Below, piece after piece: positions 18,055 to 27,464 of a DNA stretch of 64,000 nucleotides. The stretch is from contig NZ_CP043869.1 in the NCBI RefSeq assembly GCF_008630635.1, positions 496,001-560,000 on the forward strand. The letters are read 5' to 3'. Made by a program: the position numbers and the translations under genes. Numbering within the stretch: the first letter of the stretch is position 1; each line of letters opens with the position of its first letter. The notes beneath the pieces are model-generated. The model did no database searches, was not told where the DNA came from, and was given only the letters and a program-made list of their open reading frames with translations. The stretch comes from Neptunomonas concharum. Its GTDB lineage: Bacteria; Pseudomonadota; Gammaproteobacteria; Pseudomonadales; Balneatricaceae.

Positions 18055-18914
18055 GCCGTGAAGATACCCCCTATTTTATTGGGGCTCATGTCAGTGCGAG
18101 TGGTGGAGTAGAAAATGCGCCGCTTAATGCACACAAACTAAACGCGAACGCCTTTGCGTTATTCACGAAAAATCAGCGTCGATGGGAAGCTAAGCCATTA
18201 ACCGATAAGAGTATTCATCTCTTTAAGGAGCGCTGTGAGTTATTAGGCTTTTCGCCGGAGCAAATACTGCCGCACGATAGTTACTTAATAAACTTAGGTC
18301 ATCCTGATGCGATCGCATTAGATAAATCACGCCATGCCTTTATCGATGAGATGCAACGTTGTGGACAGTTAGGGCTTTGTTATCTGAATTTTCACCCGGG
18401 AAGTCATTTGCGTGAGATTTCCGAGGGGGAGTCGCTTCAGCGTGTCGCCAACTCGATCAATATGGCACTAAATGTAACGCAAGGCGTTAAAGCAGTTATA
18501 GAAACGACAGCTGGCCAGGGAAGTAATCTCGGCTATTCATTTGAGCAAATTGCCGAGATAATCGAATCTGTTGAAGATAAAAGCCGTATAGGTGTATGTA
18601 TTGATACTTGCCATATTTTTGCAGCAGGTTATCCATTGCAAACGTTCGATTTATGTCAGGCAACGTTTGATGAGTTTGAAAAAACCGTTGGATTTAATTT
18701 CTTGTCTGGCATGCATCTAAACGATTCTAAAGTTGCCCTAGGGGCCAGAGTGGATCGTCATCACAGTCTTGGACAAGGCGAAATCGGTCTTGACGTATTT
18801 CGCTTTATTATGAAAGACGCCCGATTTAGAGGTATACCGCTTATATTAGAAACGATAGATGACACGCTATGGGCCGATGAAATTCAACTTTTGCGTCAAT
18901 TCTCGGTGCAATAG
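18051..18914 (+). CDS. nfo: endonuclease IV
   Basis: 287 residues with the AP-endonuclease family 2 signatures [48 protein letters not shown] and [10 protein letters not shown], which hold the three-zinc site. It incises 5' of abasic sites and some oxidised bases. The start is GTG at 18051, overlapping the stop of the preceding small gene; the N-terminus is a few residues longer than E. coli Nfo. Confidence 0.98.
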   Translation: MSREDTPYFIGAHVSASGGVENAPLNAHKLNANAFALFTKNQRRWEAKPLTDKSIHLFKERCELLGFSPEQILPHDSYLINLGHPDAIALDKSRHAFIDEMQRCGQLGLCYLNFHPGSHLREISEGESLQRVANSINMALNVTQGVKAVIETTAGQGSNLGYSFEQIAEIIESVEDKSRIGVCIDTCHIFAAGYPLQTFDLCQATFDEFEKTVGFNFLSGMHLNDSKVALGARVDRHHSLGQGEIGLDVFRFIMKDARFRGIPLILETIDDTLWADEIQLLRQFSVQ

Positions 18915-18976
18915 TAAAGCTCTTACAGAAAACGGTCTATACTTCAGAGAATCAGAGCAAAAAGTGATCACTATCT

Positions 18977-21900
18977 ATGCGCTTGCCAAAATGGACTCGG
19001 CCGTTAGTTTGCTTATTTTTCTTTTCCACGCTTTCCCAGGAGGGTATTGCTGTGGATGTCAGTTATGGTCGAACTATTCTAGTAATTAACTCCTATCATC
19101 AGGGGTTTCCTTGGTCTGATGGCATTTTGAAAGGCGTTGATCAACGTTTTACGGAATTAGGGATTCCAGTAGACCTGCAAATTGAGTATTTGGATACCAA
19201 ACGTTTTTCGCCAGAGAAGATGTTCCCGTTAGTCGCTAATGTGCTAAAGGAAAAGGATATCCAGCATGTCGACGCGATATTGGCAACTGACAATAATGCC
19301 CTTTCCTTTGCAATAAAGTATCGAAGCGCTTTGTTTGGAAATATTCCATTGGTGTTTGTTGGTGTTAATAACTTTTCCCCCGAAATAATAGAAGGAGAGC
19401 CGTCCGTAACGGGTATTGCTGAGGTTACGGATCCCGTAGCAAACTTCAAACTGATAAAACACATGCATCCTGATATGGAAAGGCTTCTATTAGTCAGTGA
19501 TGCTACCCCTTCTGGAATGGCGGAGCAGCAGCGCTTTGCTCAACATGCCGAGCAATATGCCCAAGATTTCGTAGTAGAGACCTATTCCAGTTGGACAGTC
19601 TCCGAGCTAAAAGCCAGACTTGCGAAGCTTACCGATGATACGATCGTATTTCGCCTCCCGCTGCATAAGGATAAAGAAGGGCTAACGATGACCCTTCAAG
19701 AAAGTGTAGGTATTTTATTAGAGAATAGTCCCGTACCGGTTTATTCCGCGTGGGATACAGCTATTGCTCAAGGAGCCGTAGGTGGATTTGTGGCGACCTC
19801 TACTTTGCAAGGCAAGTTCGCAGCAGATTATTTAATTGAAATTCTCAAAGGCCGCCCAATTTCTGAGTTACCCGTGATGGCTCAAAGCCCTTCTGAGCCT
19901 GTATTTAACGGTCGTTCAATGGAAAAATATGGTTTAGATCCCAAAGCGCTTCCCAGTAATGCTGTTATCCTTAATCCAGTCAAGAAGCCTCACTACAGTG
20001 ACTACCTCCTTGTCATTCTTGGCCTTTTGCTATTTTCACTGCTGTGGTTTGTATATCTGTGGCGACTGAATCAGCGGCGGTTGGGTAATTTATCGGATCA
20101 ATTTAGCCATGTGGTAGATGAGAGCACCCTCTTGACTACCCTAATGGATTCCAACTCCGACCATATTTATGCAAAGGCGCTTGACGGTAAATACCTTGCT
20201 TGTAACCAATCTTTCGCTGATTTTATCGGCGCCCCCAAGGAGGACGTAGTCGGTTGTATGGCAGACAGCTTCTTTCCAGCGGAACTTGTGGAAGTGATTG
20301 ATGAGCAAGATAAGTGGGTTTTCAGCAAGGGGGAAGAAATTACCCGGGAGTCTTGGGTTAAAGGCGCTAAAGACCGGATGGCTTTAATTGAATGTATTAA
20401 AACACCTCTCAGGAATAATAGTGGCCGGCTTATTGGTTTGTTAGCGGTCAATCGGGATATTACTCGCCGTTATTACGAAAATGAACAGTTGCGCCAAAAT
20501 AGTAAAGTATTGGATATGCTGATTCGAGGGGTGCCTCTCACGCCCATATTAGAGGAGATTGCTGCAGGTTTGGAGAAGGTATATCCCGATTGTTTGTGTT
20601 CAATTTTACTGATGGATAAAGAACGACAGCATTTGGTACACGGGGCTGCTCCGAGCTTACCCGATTTTTATATTGACGCGATCAACGGTGTAGAAATTGG
20701 TGACGGAGTCGGGTCATGTGGTACTGCGGCTTGGAAAAAAGAGCTGGTGATCGTTGAAGATATCGATACCCACCCTTATTGGAAAGATTACAAAAGTTTA
20801 GCCAAACAGGCGGGGCTAGCATCCTGTTGGTCTCAGCCCGTTATGGGGACGGGGAACGATATTTTAGGGACCTTTGCCTTCTACCAGCGAAAACCATCGT
20901 CTCCAACCTATGAGCATTTAGCGATGATCGAGCAATCTGCACGTTTAGTCAGTTTAGCTCTGGAGCGTAAGCAAGTAGAGGAGGAGCTGAACAAGCTATC
21001 ACGTGCTGTCGAGCAAAGCCCAACCATGGTTATTATTACGGATGCTCTGGGGATTATTGAGTATGTTAATGAGGAGTTTTCTGATGTTACCGGGTACCAG
21101 CTTAGTGAAGTGAGGGGGTTGACCCCGGCTATCCTAAATGCGGGCGAAACAGAGGGTGCTTTTTATAAGGATATGTGGGAAACCATTAAGTCCGGGCATG
21201 ATTGGCATGGGGAGATGCGTAATAAAACTAAATCCGGGCAGATCTATTGGTCGATGCTATCCATCTCCCCGATCTTAAATGAACAGGGAGAGATCACTCA
21301 CTTTATTGGTGTGAGCGAAGATATCTCCTCTCAGAAAAAGACGCAGGAGCAGATCGAGCAGCTAGCTTTTTATGATCCGTTAACCCGATTGGGTAATCGC
21401 CGCCTGTTTAGAGAGCAACTGGAATTTGAGCTTAAAAAAGCAAAACGCAATGACTCTATCTTTGCACTCTTCTATTTAGATTTAGATAACTTTAAGCAGG
21501 TTAACGATACTTTGGGGCATGATGTAGGAGATCGGTTGCTACAGGCGCTAGCTGATCGTATCCGGCAAACGTTAAGGCATTCAGACTTGATAGCGCGTCT
21601 AGGTGGAGATGAATTTATTGCGTTGCTTCCTGATGTCAGCGGGCCCAAAGAAGCCGGCGTGGTTGCCGAAAAATTATTAGCTGCTATTTGCCAGCCTCTT
21701 CAATTAGGAGGCAGTGAGATTGAGGCAACAGTGAGTCTTGGTGTGACAATGGCCCCTACTGATGGAGAAGATTGGCCTGTATTGATGAAAAATGCAGACC
21801 TTGCTATGTATCGTGCTAAGCGAAAAGGTCGAAATAACTACCAGTTCTTTACGCGGGAAATGAACGAAGAAGTACTAAACCGCGTTAACATGGAGCACCA

Positions 21901-22663
21901 GCTACGAAATGCATTAGAGCGCCAGGAGTTCTGTCTACATTATCAGCCGCAATGGACCATCATGAGCGAGTTGCAGCCAGTGTGTTTGGAAGCATTGATT
22001 CGTTGGAATCATCCTGAGCGAGGGCGAGTGTCTCCTGCAGAGTTTATTCCTATAGCTGAAGATCTAGGGTTAATTGTCGAGCTAGGGGAGTGGGTATTAA
22101 ATCAAGCCTGTCTGCAAGGTAAACAGCTGATTGATTCAGGCCATCACATCAGGATTGCCGTTAATCTGTCTATGCGTCAGTTCTTTGACCCAGAGCTACT
22201 TAATAAAATATCAGCGGCCTTGGCTAAGCACCAATTCCCAGCAAGCTTGTTGGAGCTGGAGATAACTGAGTCGATGATTATGGAAGATGTTGAAACGGTT
22301 ATCGAGACGCTTCAGGAGCTCAAAAAGCTCGGTGTATCTTTAGCTATCGATGATTTTGGAACGGGATACTCCTCACTTAGTTATTTAAAACGCCTACCTT
22401 TTGATCATCTAAAAGTAGATGCATCCTTTGTTCGCGATATACCACATGATAAGAATGATATGGAGATAACCGCTGCGGTGATTGCGATGGCGCATAAGCT
22501 GGGACTGAAGGTTGTTGCAGAGGGAATCGAAACCCATGATCAGTTAGCCTTCTTGAGAGAAAACAGTTGTGAGATGGGGCAGGGGTTCTTATTGGCTAAG
22601 CCTGCCAGCATGGAAGATATTATGCGTTTAATCGATGTGGAGTTTGATTACCATATCGACTAG
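18977..22663 (+). CDS. ABC-binding-like sensor PAS-GAF-PAS-GGDEF-EAL protein
   Basis: 1228 residues. In order: signal peptide (about 1-25), a periplasmic ABC-substrate-binding-like domain (about 30-335), one membrane helix (343-362), PAS (380-500), GAF (515-665), PAS (672-790), GGDEF (795-955) and EAL (970-1220). GGDEF is intact at 876-880, with an RxxD inhibitory site (RHSD). EAL at 1005-1007 has the full catalytic set (VNLS, LEITES, DDFGTGYSS, LKVD, AEGIE, QGF). It should be an inner-membrane receptor that links an extracellular ligand and cytoplasmic GAF/PAS signals to c-di-GMP turnover. The upstream ribosome site is weak. Confidence 0.95.
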   Translation: MRLPKWTRPLVCLFFFSTLSQEGIAVDVSYGRTILVINSYHQGFPWSDGILKGVDQRFTELGIPVDLQIEYLDTKRFSPEKMFPLVANVLKEKDIQHVDAILATDNNALSFAIKYRSALFGNIPLVFVGVNNFSPEIIEGEPSVTGIAEVTDPVANFKLIKHMHPDMERLLLVSDATPSGMAEQQRFAQHAEQYAQDFVVETYSSWTVSELKARLAKLTDDTIVFRLPLHKDKEGLTMTLQESVGILLENSPVPVYSAWDTAIAQGAVGGFVATSTLQGKFAADYLIEILKGRPISELPVMAQSPSEPVFNGRSMEKYGLDPKALPSNAVILNPVKKPHYSDYLLVILGLLLFSLLWFVYLWRLNQRRLGNLSDQFSHVVDESTLLTTLMDSNSDHIYAKALDGKYLACNQSFADFIGAPKEDVVGCMADSFFPAELVEVIDEQDKWVFSKGEEITRESWVKGAKDRMALIECIKTPLRNNSGRLIGLLAVNRDITRRYYENEQLRQNSKVLDMLIRGVPLTPILEEIAAGLEKVYPDCLCSILLMDKERQHLVHGAAPSLPDFYIDAINGVEIGDGVGSCGTAAWKKELVIVEDIDTHPYWKDYKSLAKQAGLASCWSQPVMGTGNDILGTFAFYQRKPSSPTYEHLAMIEQSARLVSLALERKQVEEELNKLSRAVEQSPTMVIITDALGIIEYVNEEFSDVTGYQLSEVRGLTPAILNAGETEGAFYKDMWETIKSGHDWHGEMRNKTKSGQIYWSMLSISPILNEQGEITHFIGVSEDISSQKKTQEQIEQLAFYDPLTRLGNRRLFREQLEFELKKAKRNDSIFALFYLDLDNFKQVNDTLGHDVGDRLLQALADRIRQTLRHSDLIARLGGDEFIALLPDVSGPKEAGVVAEKLLAAICQPLQLGGSEIEATVSLGVTMAPTDGEDWPVLMKNADLAMYRAKRKGRNNYQFFTREMNEEVLNRVNMEHQLRNALERQEFCLHYQPQWTIMSELQPVCLEALIRWNHPERGRVSPAEFIPIAEDLGLIVELGEWVLNQACLQGKQLIDSGHHIRIAVNLSMRQFFDPELLNKISAALAKHQFPASLLELEITESMIMEDVETVIETLQELKKLGVSLAIDDFGTGYSSLSYLKRLPFDHLKVDASFVRDIPHDKNDMEITAAVIAMAHKLGLKVVAEGIETHDQLAFLRENSCEMGQGFLLAKPASMEDIMRLIDVEFDYHID

Positions 22664-22707
22664 CGTCATAAAAGTGTCATTGTAAGCTCGTAACCTGTAT
22701 GTAAGAT
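22663..22707 (+). promoter_or_regulatory. PHO-box-like tandem repeat with -10 element
   Basis: GCGTCAT-AAAA-GTGTCAT (22663-22680) matches the PhoB box CTGTCATAAAACTGTCAT at 15 of 18 positions. A weaker third 11-bp-phased unit, AGCTCGT, is at 22685-22691. TAAGAT (22702-22707) begins exactly 10 nt after that unit, the spacing seen between PHO boxes and -10 elements in E. coli. The start codon is 27 bp further on. PhoB control is an inference from sequence. Confidence 0.5.
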
Positions 22708-22734
22708 ACTCCTTTACTACGGTTGTGCGTGATT

Positions 22735-24540
22735 ATGCAGTCATCACTTTATAAGTCATCCTTTTCTGAAGATATAGACGCTTTGTATCGTATCTTAGAC
22801 GATGCTGCCATAACGCCACACTTTCAACCGATTTACGACCTCTTATCTGGTGATGTGGTTGGTCATGAAGCTCTGTCTAGGGGGCCACTGGGCAGCCCGT
22901 TGGAAATGCCTGACAAGCTCTTTAGTACAGCGATCAACTGTGGGAAATTACATGAGTTGGAACTACTCTGTCGTGAAAAATCACTACGTCGCTTTTCTGA
23001 ACTAGGTCTTTCAGGAAAGCTCTTCCTGAATATTAGCGCTTCATTACTGAGTTCTCCTGACCACCAAAAAGGAATGACGTTGTCATTGCTGGAAAAGCTG
23101 AATATTTCGCGTGACAGGATCGTGATTGAGCTTTCAGAACAGCATCCTTATGACCATTTCGGACTGTCTAGAGCTTCGGTCGAATACTATAGACGAATGG
23201 GGTTCAACATTGCTATTGATGATTTGGGCGTTGGGTATTCAGGTTTGAGGATGTGGTCTGAGTTACAGCCTGAATATGTCAAAATTGACAAGCATTTTGT
23301 TCAAGGCGTAGATAAGGATACAGTTAAACGTGAATTTATTCGCTCGATTATCGCCATTGCGCAGAGTTTACGTTGCGAGGTCATTGCTGAAGGGATTGAA
23401 ACGCCTCGCGAACTGGAGAGCTTGCTAGATTTAGGTATTACTCGTGGCCAAGGTTTTTTGCTGGGACGTCCGGTAATCGAACCTAGCTGTAAACAGAGTA
23501 AGTTTTTGACTAATTCCTCTCGTCGTTTTGAGTTACGACACGCCGTTGATGAGCGAGATCGAGTGAGCTCTTTGGCAAAAGAGGTGCCTTCCGTTAGTAA
23601 AGATACCGATCTTGGGACTGTGGGACAATTATTTAAGAGTAACCCAGTACTGCAAGCGGTGCCGGTGCTGTCGAATGCTACGCCGGTGGGGGTTGTGCGG
23701 CGTAGTGATCTCATGGAGCTTTTCTCGACACAATATGGCCGTGCTTTATATGAGCATAAACAGGTTACCCGATTATTAAGGGATGACGTACTAATTGTTG
23801 AAGGTTATGTGAGTCTCTCAAAAGTCTCCTACCAACTAACCAATCAGGATAACAACAATCTGAACAACGAAATTATCGTCGTAGAGGATGGGTGTTATGT
23901 GGGTATAGGGAGTTTAAGGGACCTGCTTAAACGCATTACGGATCTTAAAATACAGAATGCTACATACTCGAATCCGCTATCGCTCTTGCCCGGGAGTGTG
24001 CCGATTAATAGGGAGCTTGACCGGCGTTTGAACAGTGCTTTGGATTTCTACTTAGCTTACTTTGACCTAAATAATTTCAAGCCCTTCAATGATCATTACG
24101 GCTATGCTAGAGGTGACTTGGTTATTCAACTATTGAGTCAGATCATTAAGCGGGAAGCAAGTAATTCTGCCAATTTTATAGGGCATATTGGTGGAGATGA
24201 TTTTGTTGTGATTTTCGGATCAGATAATTGGCAAGTTGTTTGTCAAAAAATCCTAGACCAGTTTGCGCAGCAAGTGAAAGACCTCTACTCCCCAAAAGCA
24301 ATACAAGAAGGTGGGTTGTGGGTGAAAGGTCGAACTCAGGAGGTTTCTTTCTACGAGACTCTGAGTCTGGCGATTGGTGTTGTTCATCCCGATCCATATG
24401 CCTGCGAGAGTTACCACGAAGTCGCAGAATTAGCAGCGCAGGCTAAGAAAGAAGCAAAAGCGATGGGGGGGAATGCGATATTCTTATCTCGGCGTAGAAA
24501 AATGCGCTCAGAGTCTGCCCGTAAGGAGGGTAATAACTAG
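22735..24540 (+). CDS. EAL-CBS-GGDEF cyclic-di-GMP phosphodiesterase-type protein
   Basis: 601 residues from ATG 22735; an upstream in-frame TTG adds only four residues. The domain order is reversed from its neighbours: EAL (about 15-265), a CBS pair (about 280-415), GGDEF (about 425-590). No signal peptide or membrane helix, so cytoplasmic. The EAL part keeps EAL (45-47), LNIS, ELSE, AIDD, VKID, AEGIE and QGF; the loop reads DDLGVGYSG instead of DDFGTGYSS. The GGDEF motif is GGDDF (486-490) and the upstream inhibitory RxxD is absent, so it is more likely regulatory than a cyclase. CBS domains often bind adenine nucleotides. Its stop is shared with the opposing SulP gene (CTAG). Confidence 0.92.
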   Translation: MQSSLYKSSFSEDIDALYRILDDAAITPHFQPIYDLLSGDVVGHEALSRGPLGSPLEMPDKLFSTAINCGKLHELELLCREKSLRRFSELGLSGKLFLNISASLLSSPDHQKGMTLSLLEKLNISRDRIVIELSEQHPYDHFGLSRASVEYYRRMGFNIAIDDLGVGYSGLRMWSELQPEYVKIDKHFVQGVDKDTVKREFIRSIIAIAQSLRCEVIAEGIETPRELESLLDLGITRGQGFLLGRPVIEPSCKQSKFLTNSSRRFELRHAVDERDRVSSLAKEVPSVSKDTDLGTVGQLFKSNPVLQAVPVLSNATPVGVVRRSDLMELFSTQYGRALYEHKQVTRLLRDDVLIVEGYVSLSKVSYQLTNQDNNNLNNEIIVVEDGCYVGIGSLRDLLKRITDLKIQNATYSNPLSLLPGSVPINRELDRRLNSALDFYLAYFDLNNFKPFNDHYGYARGDLVIQLLSQIIKREASNSANFIGHIGGDDFVVIFGSDNWQVVCQKILDQFAQQVKDLYSPKAIQEGGLWVKGRTQEVSFYETLSLAIGVVHPDPYACESYHEVAELAAQAKKEAKAMGGNAIFLSRRRKMRSESARKEGNN

Positions 24541-26291
24541 TCTCGTCTCTCCAGTGTTTTTATTGCCTGGTCTGTTGTAAAAAATATCTGCCCATCACCT
24601 AGTTGTTCGCGAAAACGAACTTTGTTCAGTTGATCCATTATAGGCCCCTTGACATCGGATAGATGTAAAGTAACCCCTTCATTTTGAAGATGGTGAGCCA
24701 TGTTCTCCAGTGTTTCCAAAGCGCTGGCATCAATGAAATTGATAGCAGCACAAATTAAAACAACATCCTTTATTTCATGTTGCTGACTCACATGGCGAAG
24801 CACAAAGGATTCAACGTAACGGGTATTAGCAAAGTATAGGCTTTCATCAATACGGATAGCTAAGATGCTTTTGCAGGTTTGCACATCATGGCGCTCTTTA
24901 TTCCTAAAATGCTCTGAATCACCGACCCGTCCCACGATGGCAATATGGGGCTGGCTGGTGCGATATAAAAGGATGGTGATTGATAGAAGAATACCGCTGA
25001 GAATACCGATTTCTACGCCGAACACCACAACGGCAGTGAACGTTAATAGCAAAGTTAAGGCATCACCTTGGTTAAATCGCCAAGAGTGACGAAAGCTACC
25101 CAAGTCTATCAGAGGAAGTACGGCCATGATGATGATAGCGGCCAAGGTAGATTTAGGTAGGTAATAAAACAGTGGCGTGAAAAATAGTAAGAATATCGCG
25201 ACCAGCATCGCTGATATGAGTGATGCAATGGTTGTTTTAGCACCGGCACTGAAGTTCACCATAGAGCGCCCAAACCCGCCAGCAACAGGATAAGTTCCAC
25301 TGAATGCGGCCCCTAAGTTGGCCACACCTAAGGCAACTAGCTCTTTGTTTGGGTCGATGCGCTCACGGCGTCTGCTGGCCAGTGCGGTGCCAACGGATAC
25401 ACTTTCGATGTAACCGATTAAGGCGATAAGAAAGGCAGGTACAAAAAGGCTTTCCCATAGGGAAAAATTAATGACACCCAGAGATAAATCAGGTAACCCT
25501 TGCGGTATAAAACCGACTTTATTGACGCCAGAGGATTCTCCTAAACCAAACGTGAATAAAGACCCGAAGAGAACAGCAAACATGGGGCCGGACTTACATA
25601 GCGCTTCTTGTAACCAAGATGGTGTGTACATCGCCTTCAAAAAGTGACAAAGCGGCCCTTTTGATAACCATAATATCGATAGAGATAACCCTCCAATGAG
25701 TAGCGTCCAAGGGTTTATCTCAGGCAAATGGCGCATAAGTTGGATAAGGGTGTTACTGACGTAAGCTTCTCGTGGGAACTCAATTCCCAAAAGATGTTTG
25801 AGTTGTGTGATGGCAATTATGAGTGCGGCAGCGCTGGTAAATCCAGAGATGACGGAATGGCTAATGAAATTAACGATGCTGCCTAAATTGAGCAACCGAA
25901 GCCCTAGCAATATCAGCCCAACAAGCATAGAAAGGTTGATCGCTGCATTGATATAAGCTTCGGGACCGCTGAATGCAATTTCACTTAAGGCGGAGTTGAC
26001 CATGAGAGAGGCGATAGCAACAGGACCAACCGCTAAGGTACGACTACTACCTAATAAAGCATAGAGAGCTAGGGGTAAAATGCTGGCATAAAGACCATAC
26101 TGGGGCGGTAAGCCTGCGAGCAGGGCATAGGCCATCCCCTGTGGGATCAGTAAAATGGCAACAATAATGCCTGCTATCAAGTCATCAGCAAAGGTTTTGC
26201 GTTGGTAAGTGGCTATCCACTTAGTTAAAGGTAGGTAGCGAACTAACTGTTGGGCAAAGGTTTTAGCTGATAACACAAAATGTTCGACCAT
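24537..26291 (-). CDS. SulP-family anion transporter with STAS domain
   Basis: 584 residues: a SulP (SLC26) transmembrane domain of about twelve to fourteen helices (35-430), including GMAYALLAGLPPQYGLYAS and SRRRERIDPNKELVALG, then a cytoplasmic STAS domain (about 455-575, with INFIDASALETLENM). Family members exchange or cotransport sulfate, bicarbonate or other anions; the substrate is not readable. ATG at 26291. The last four bases (24537-24540, CTAG) also form the stop of the convergent EAL gene, with no terminator between them. Confidence 0.94.
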   Translation of the reverse strand: MVEHFVLSAKTFAQQLVRYLPLTKWIATYQRKTFADDLIAGIIVAILLIPQGMAYALLAGLPPQYGLYASILPLALYALLGSSRTLAVGPVAIASLMVNSALSEIAFSGPEAYINAAINLSMLVGLILLGLRLLNLGSIVNFISHSVISGFTSAAALIIAITQLKHLLGIEFPREAYVSNTLIQLMRHLPEINPWTLLIGGLSLSILWLSKGPLCHFLKAMYTPSWLQEALCKSGPMFAVLFGSLFTFGLGESSGVNKVGFIPQGLPDLSLGVINFSLWESLFVPAFLIALIGYIESVSVGTALASRRRERIDPNKELVALGVANLGAAFSGTYPVAGGFGRSMVNFSAGAKTTIASLISAMLVAIFLLFFTPLFYYLPKSTLAAIIIMAVLPLIDLGSFRHSWRFNQGDALTLLLTFTAVVVFGVEIGILSGILLSITILLYRTSQPHIAIVGRVGDSEHFRNKERHDVQTCKSILAIRIDESLYFANTRYVESFVLRHVSQQHEIKDVVLICAAINFIDASALETLENMAHHLQNEGVTLHLSDVKGPIMDQLNKVRFREQLGDGQIFFTTDQAIKTLERRD

Positions 26292-26355
26292 TTGGTTTTT
26301 GGAATAACTTTATATCTAAAGATTATAAATAATAGCATAAGCTACAAAGTGCACA

Positions 26356-26364
26356 TGCTATATT
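26356..26364 (+). promoter_or_regulatory. candidate extended -10 promoter for nudF
   Basis: TGCTATATT (TGn plus TATATT, 5 of 6) lies 25 bp before the nudF start, in the divergent gap from the SulP gene. No good -35 is seen, as is common for extended -10 promoters. A strong AGGAGG ribosome site follows at about 26378. Confidence 0.4.
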
Positions 26365-26388
26365 TTTCCTTTCTATAGGAGGTTCACA

Positions 26389-27021
26389 ATGAAAAACAGT
26401 TGGGATCCTGAGTTTGGAAGCGATGATTTCACGATTCAAGAAGATGCGGTTATTTGTCAGAGTTTCTATCAACTGAGAGAAGTCGTTATTGCTCATCAGC
26501 GCTTTGAAGGTGGTCAAGTTAAGATAAAGCGAGACCTTTTTTGGCGGCCTGATGCGGTGTGTGTGCTCCTATACGACCCAGTTCAGGATCAAGTGGTGCT
26601 GATAGAGCAGTTCCGCATAGGCACAATCGATCATCCGCGTAGTCCTTGGTTGCTAGAGTTGGTGGCTGGATTGGTAGAGCCTGAAGAGGCTATTGAAGAA
26701 GTCGCTAGACGTGAGGCGATAGAAGAAGCGGGGGCAGATGTGCTGCATCTAGAGCATATATCGCGCTTCACACCAAGCCCAGGTGGTGTTCGGGAATATA
26801 TTGATCTTTTTTGTGGTTGTGTCGATGCTCGTCACATCGGTGGGGTTCACGGTTTGGAAGAGGAAGGAGAGGATATAAAAGTACACCTTTTCCCCTCTGA
26901 GGTCGCCTTTGCTATGCTGAAGACTGGGGATGTTGATAATGCAGCAGCGATCATTGCACTACAATGGTTGCAATTAAACCGCCATAGGCTGCAAAACGAA
27001 TGGAGTATTGGAGCGGAATGA
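26389..27021 (+). CDS. nudF: ADP-ribose pyrophosphatase NudF
   Basis: 210 residues with the Nudix box in GLVEPEEAIEEVARREAIEE and the ADPRase context (LVEQFRIG upstream, PSPGGVREYIDLF downstream). It hydrolyses ADP-ribose to AMP and ribose-5-phosphate. ATG at 26389 follows AGGAGG. First gene of nudF-yqiB-cpdA-yqiA-parE, the same order as in E. coli. The stop overlaps the yqiB start as ATGA. Confidence 0.95.
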   Translation: MKNSWDPEFGSDDFTIQEDAVICQSFYQLREVVIAHQRFEGGQVKIKRDLFWRPDAVCVLLYDPVQDQVVLIEQFRIGTIDHPRSPWLLELVAGLVEPEEAIEEVARREAIEEAGADVLHLEHISRFTPSPGGVREYIDLFCGCVDARHIGGVHGLEEEGEDIKVHLFPSEVAFAMLKTGDVDNAAAIIALQWLQLNRHRLQNEWSIGAE

Positions 27022-27464
27022 AGCGTAAATATGTGCCTGATTTGACGAAGCAGATGGCCGTTTGTGAAGCCAACTATGCACGTCTAAATAAGTTGATGCC
27101 CGACCTTGAGGGTTGTGATCGACGTGAATTCCAAATTGAATGGGGTGAGAGTCATCAGGCACACATACGCATCGAAGTAGAGGAGCGCTTCACCTACACA
27201 ACAACTTTACAGATATCCCAGAACCTAAAAGGTGCTTCTGATTGGCTAGACTCTCCAGCACTGGTTGTGCGGTTGTACCATGATGCAGCCATGGCTGAAG
27301 TGATATGTATGAAGCGCAGGCGCCAGCTCTCAGGAGTTTACCCTTATCCCAACCGGGAGATGCATCAGCCTGATGAGAAAGTACAATTAAATAACTACTT
27401 GGGTGAGTGGTTGAGCCATTGCCTTAATCATGGACAGATGCTCGAACCGGTATTTAGTCGTTGA
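27018..27464 (+). CDS. yqiB: DUF1249 protein YqiB
   Basis: 148 residues from ATG 27018, beginning MKRKYVPDLTKQMAVCEANY as in E. coli YqiB; a 27000 start would add six unrelated residues. DUF1249 has no assigned function. The conserved block YHDAAMAEVICMKRR and the C-terminal EWLSHCLNHG are present. It overlaps nudF by 4 bp and cpdA by 4 bp, so it is certainly within the operon. Confidence 0.93.
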   Translation: MKRKYVPDLTKQMAVCEANYARLNKLMPDLEGCDRREFQIEWGESHQAHIRIEVEERFTYTTTLQISQNLKGASDWLDSPALVVRLYHDAAMAEVICMKRRRQLSGVYPYPNREMHQPDEKVQLNNYLGEWLSHCLNHGQMLEPVFSR

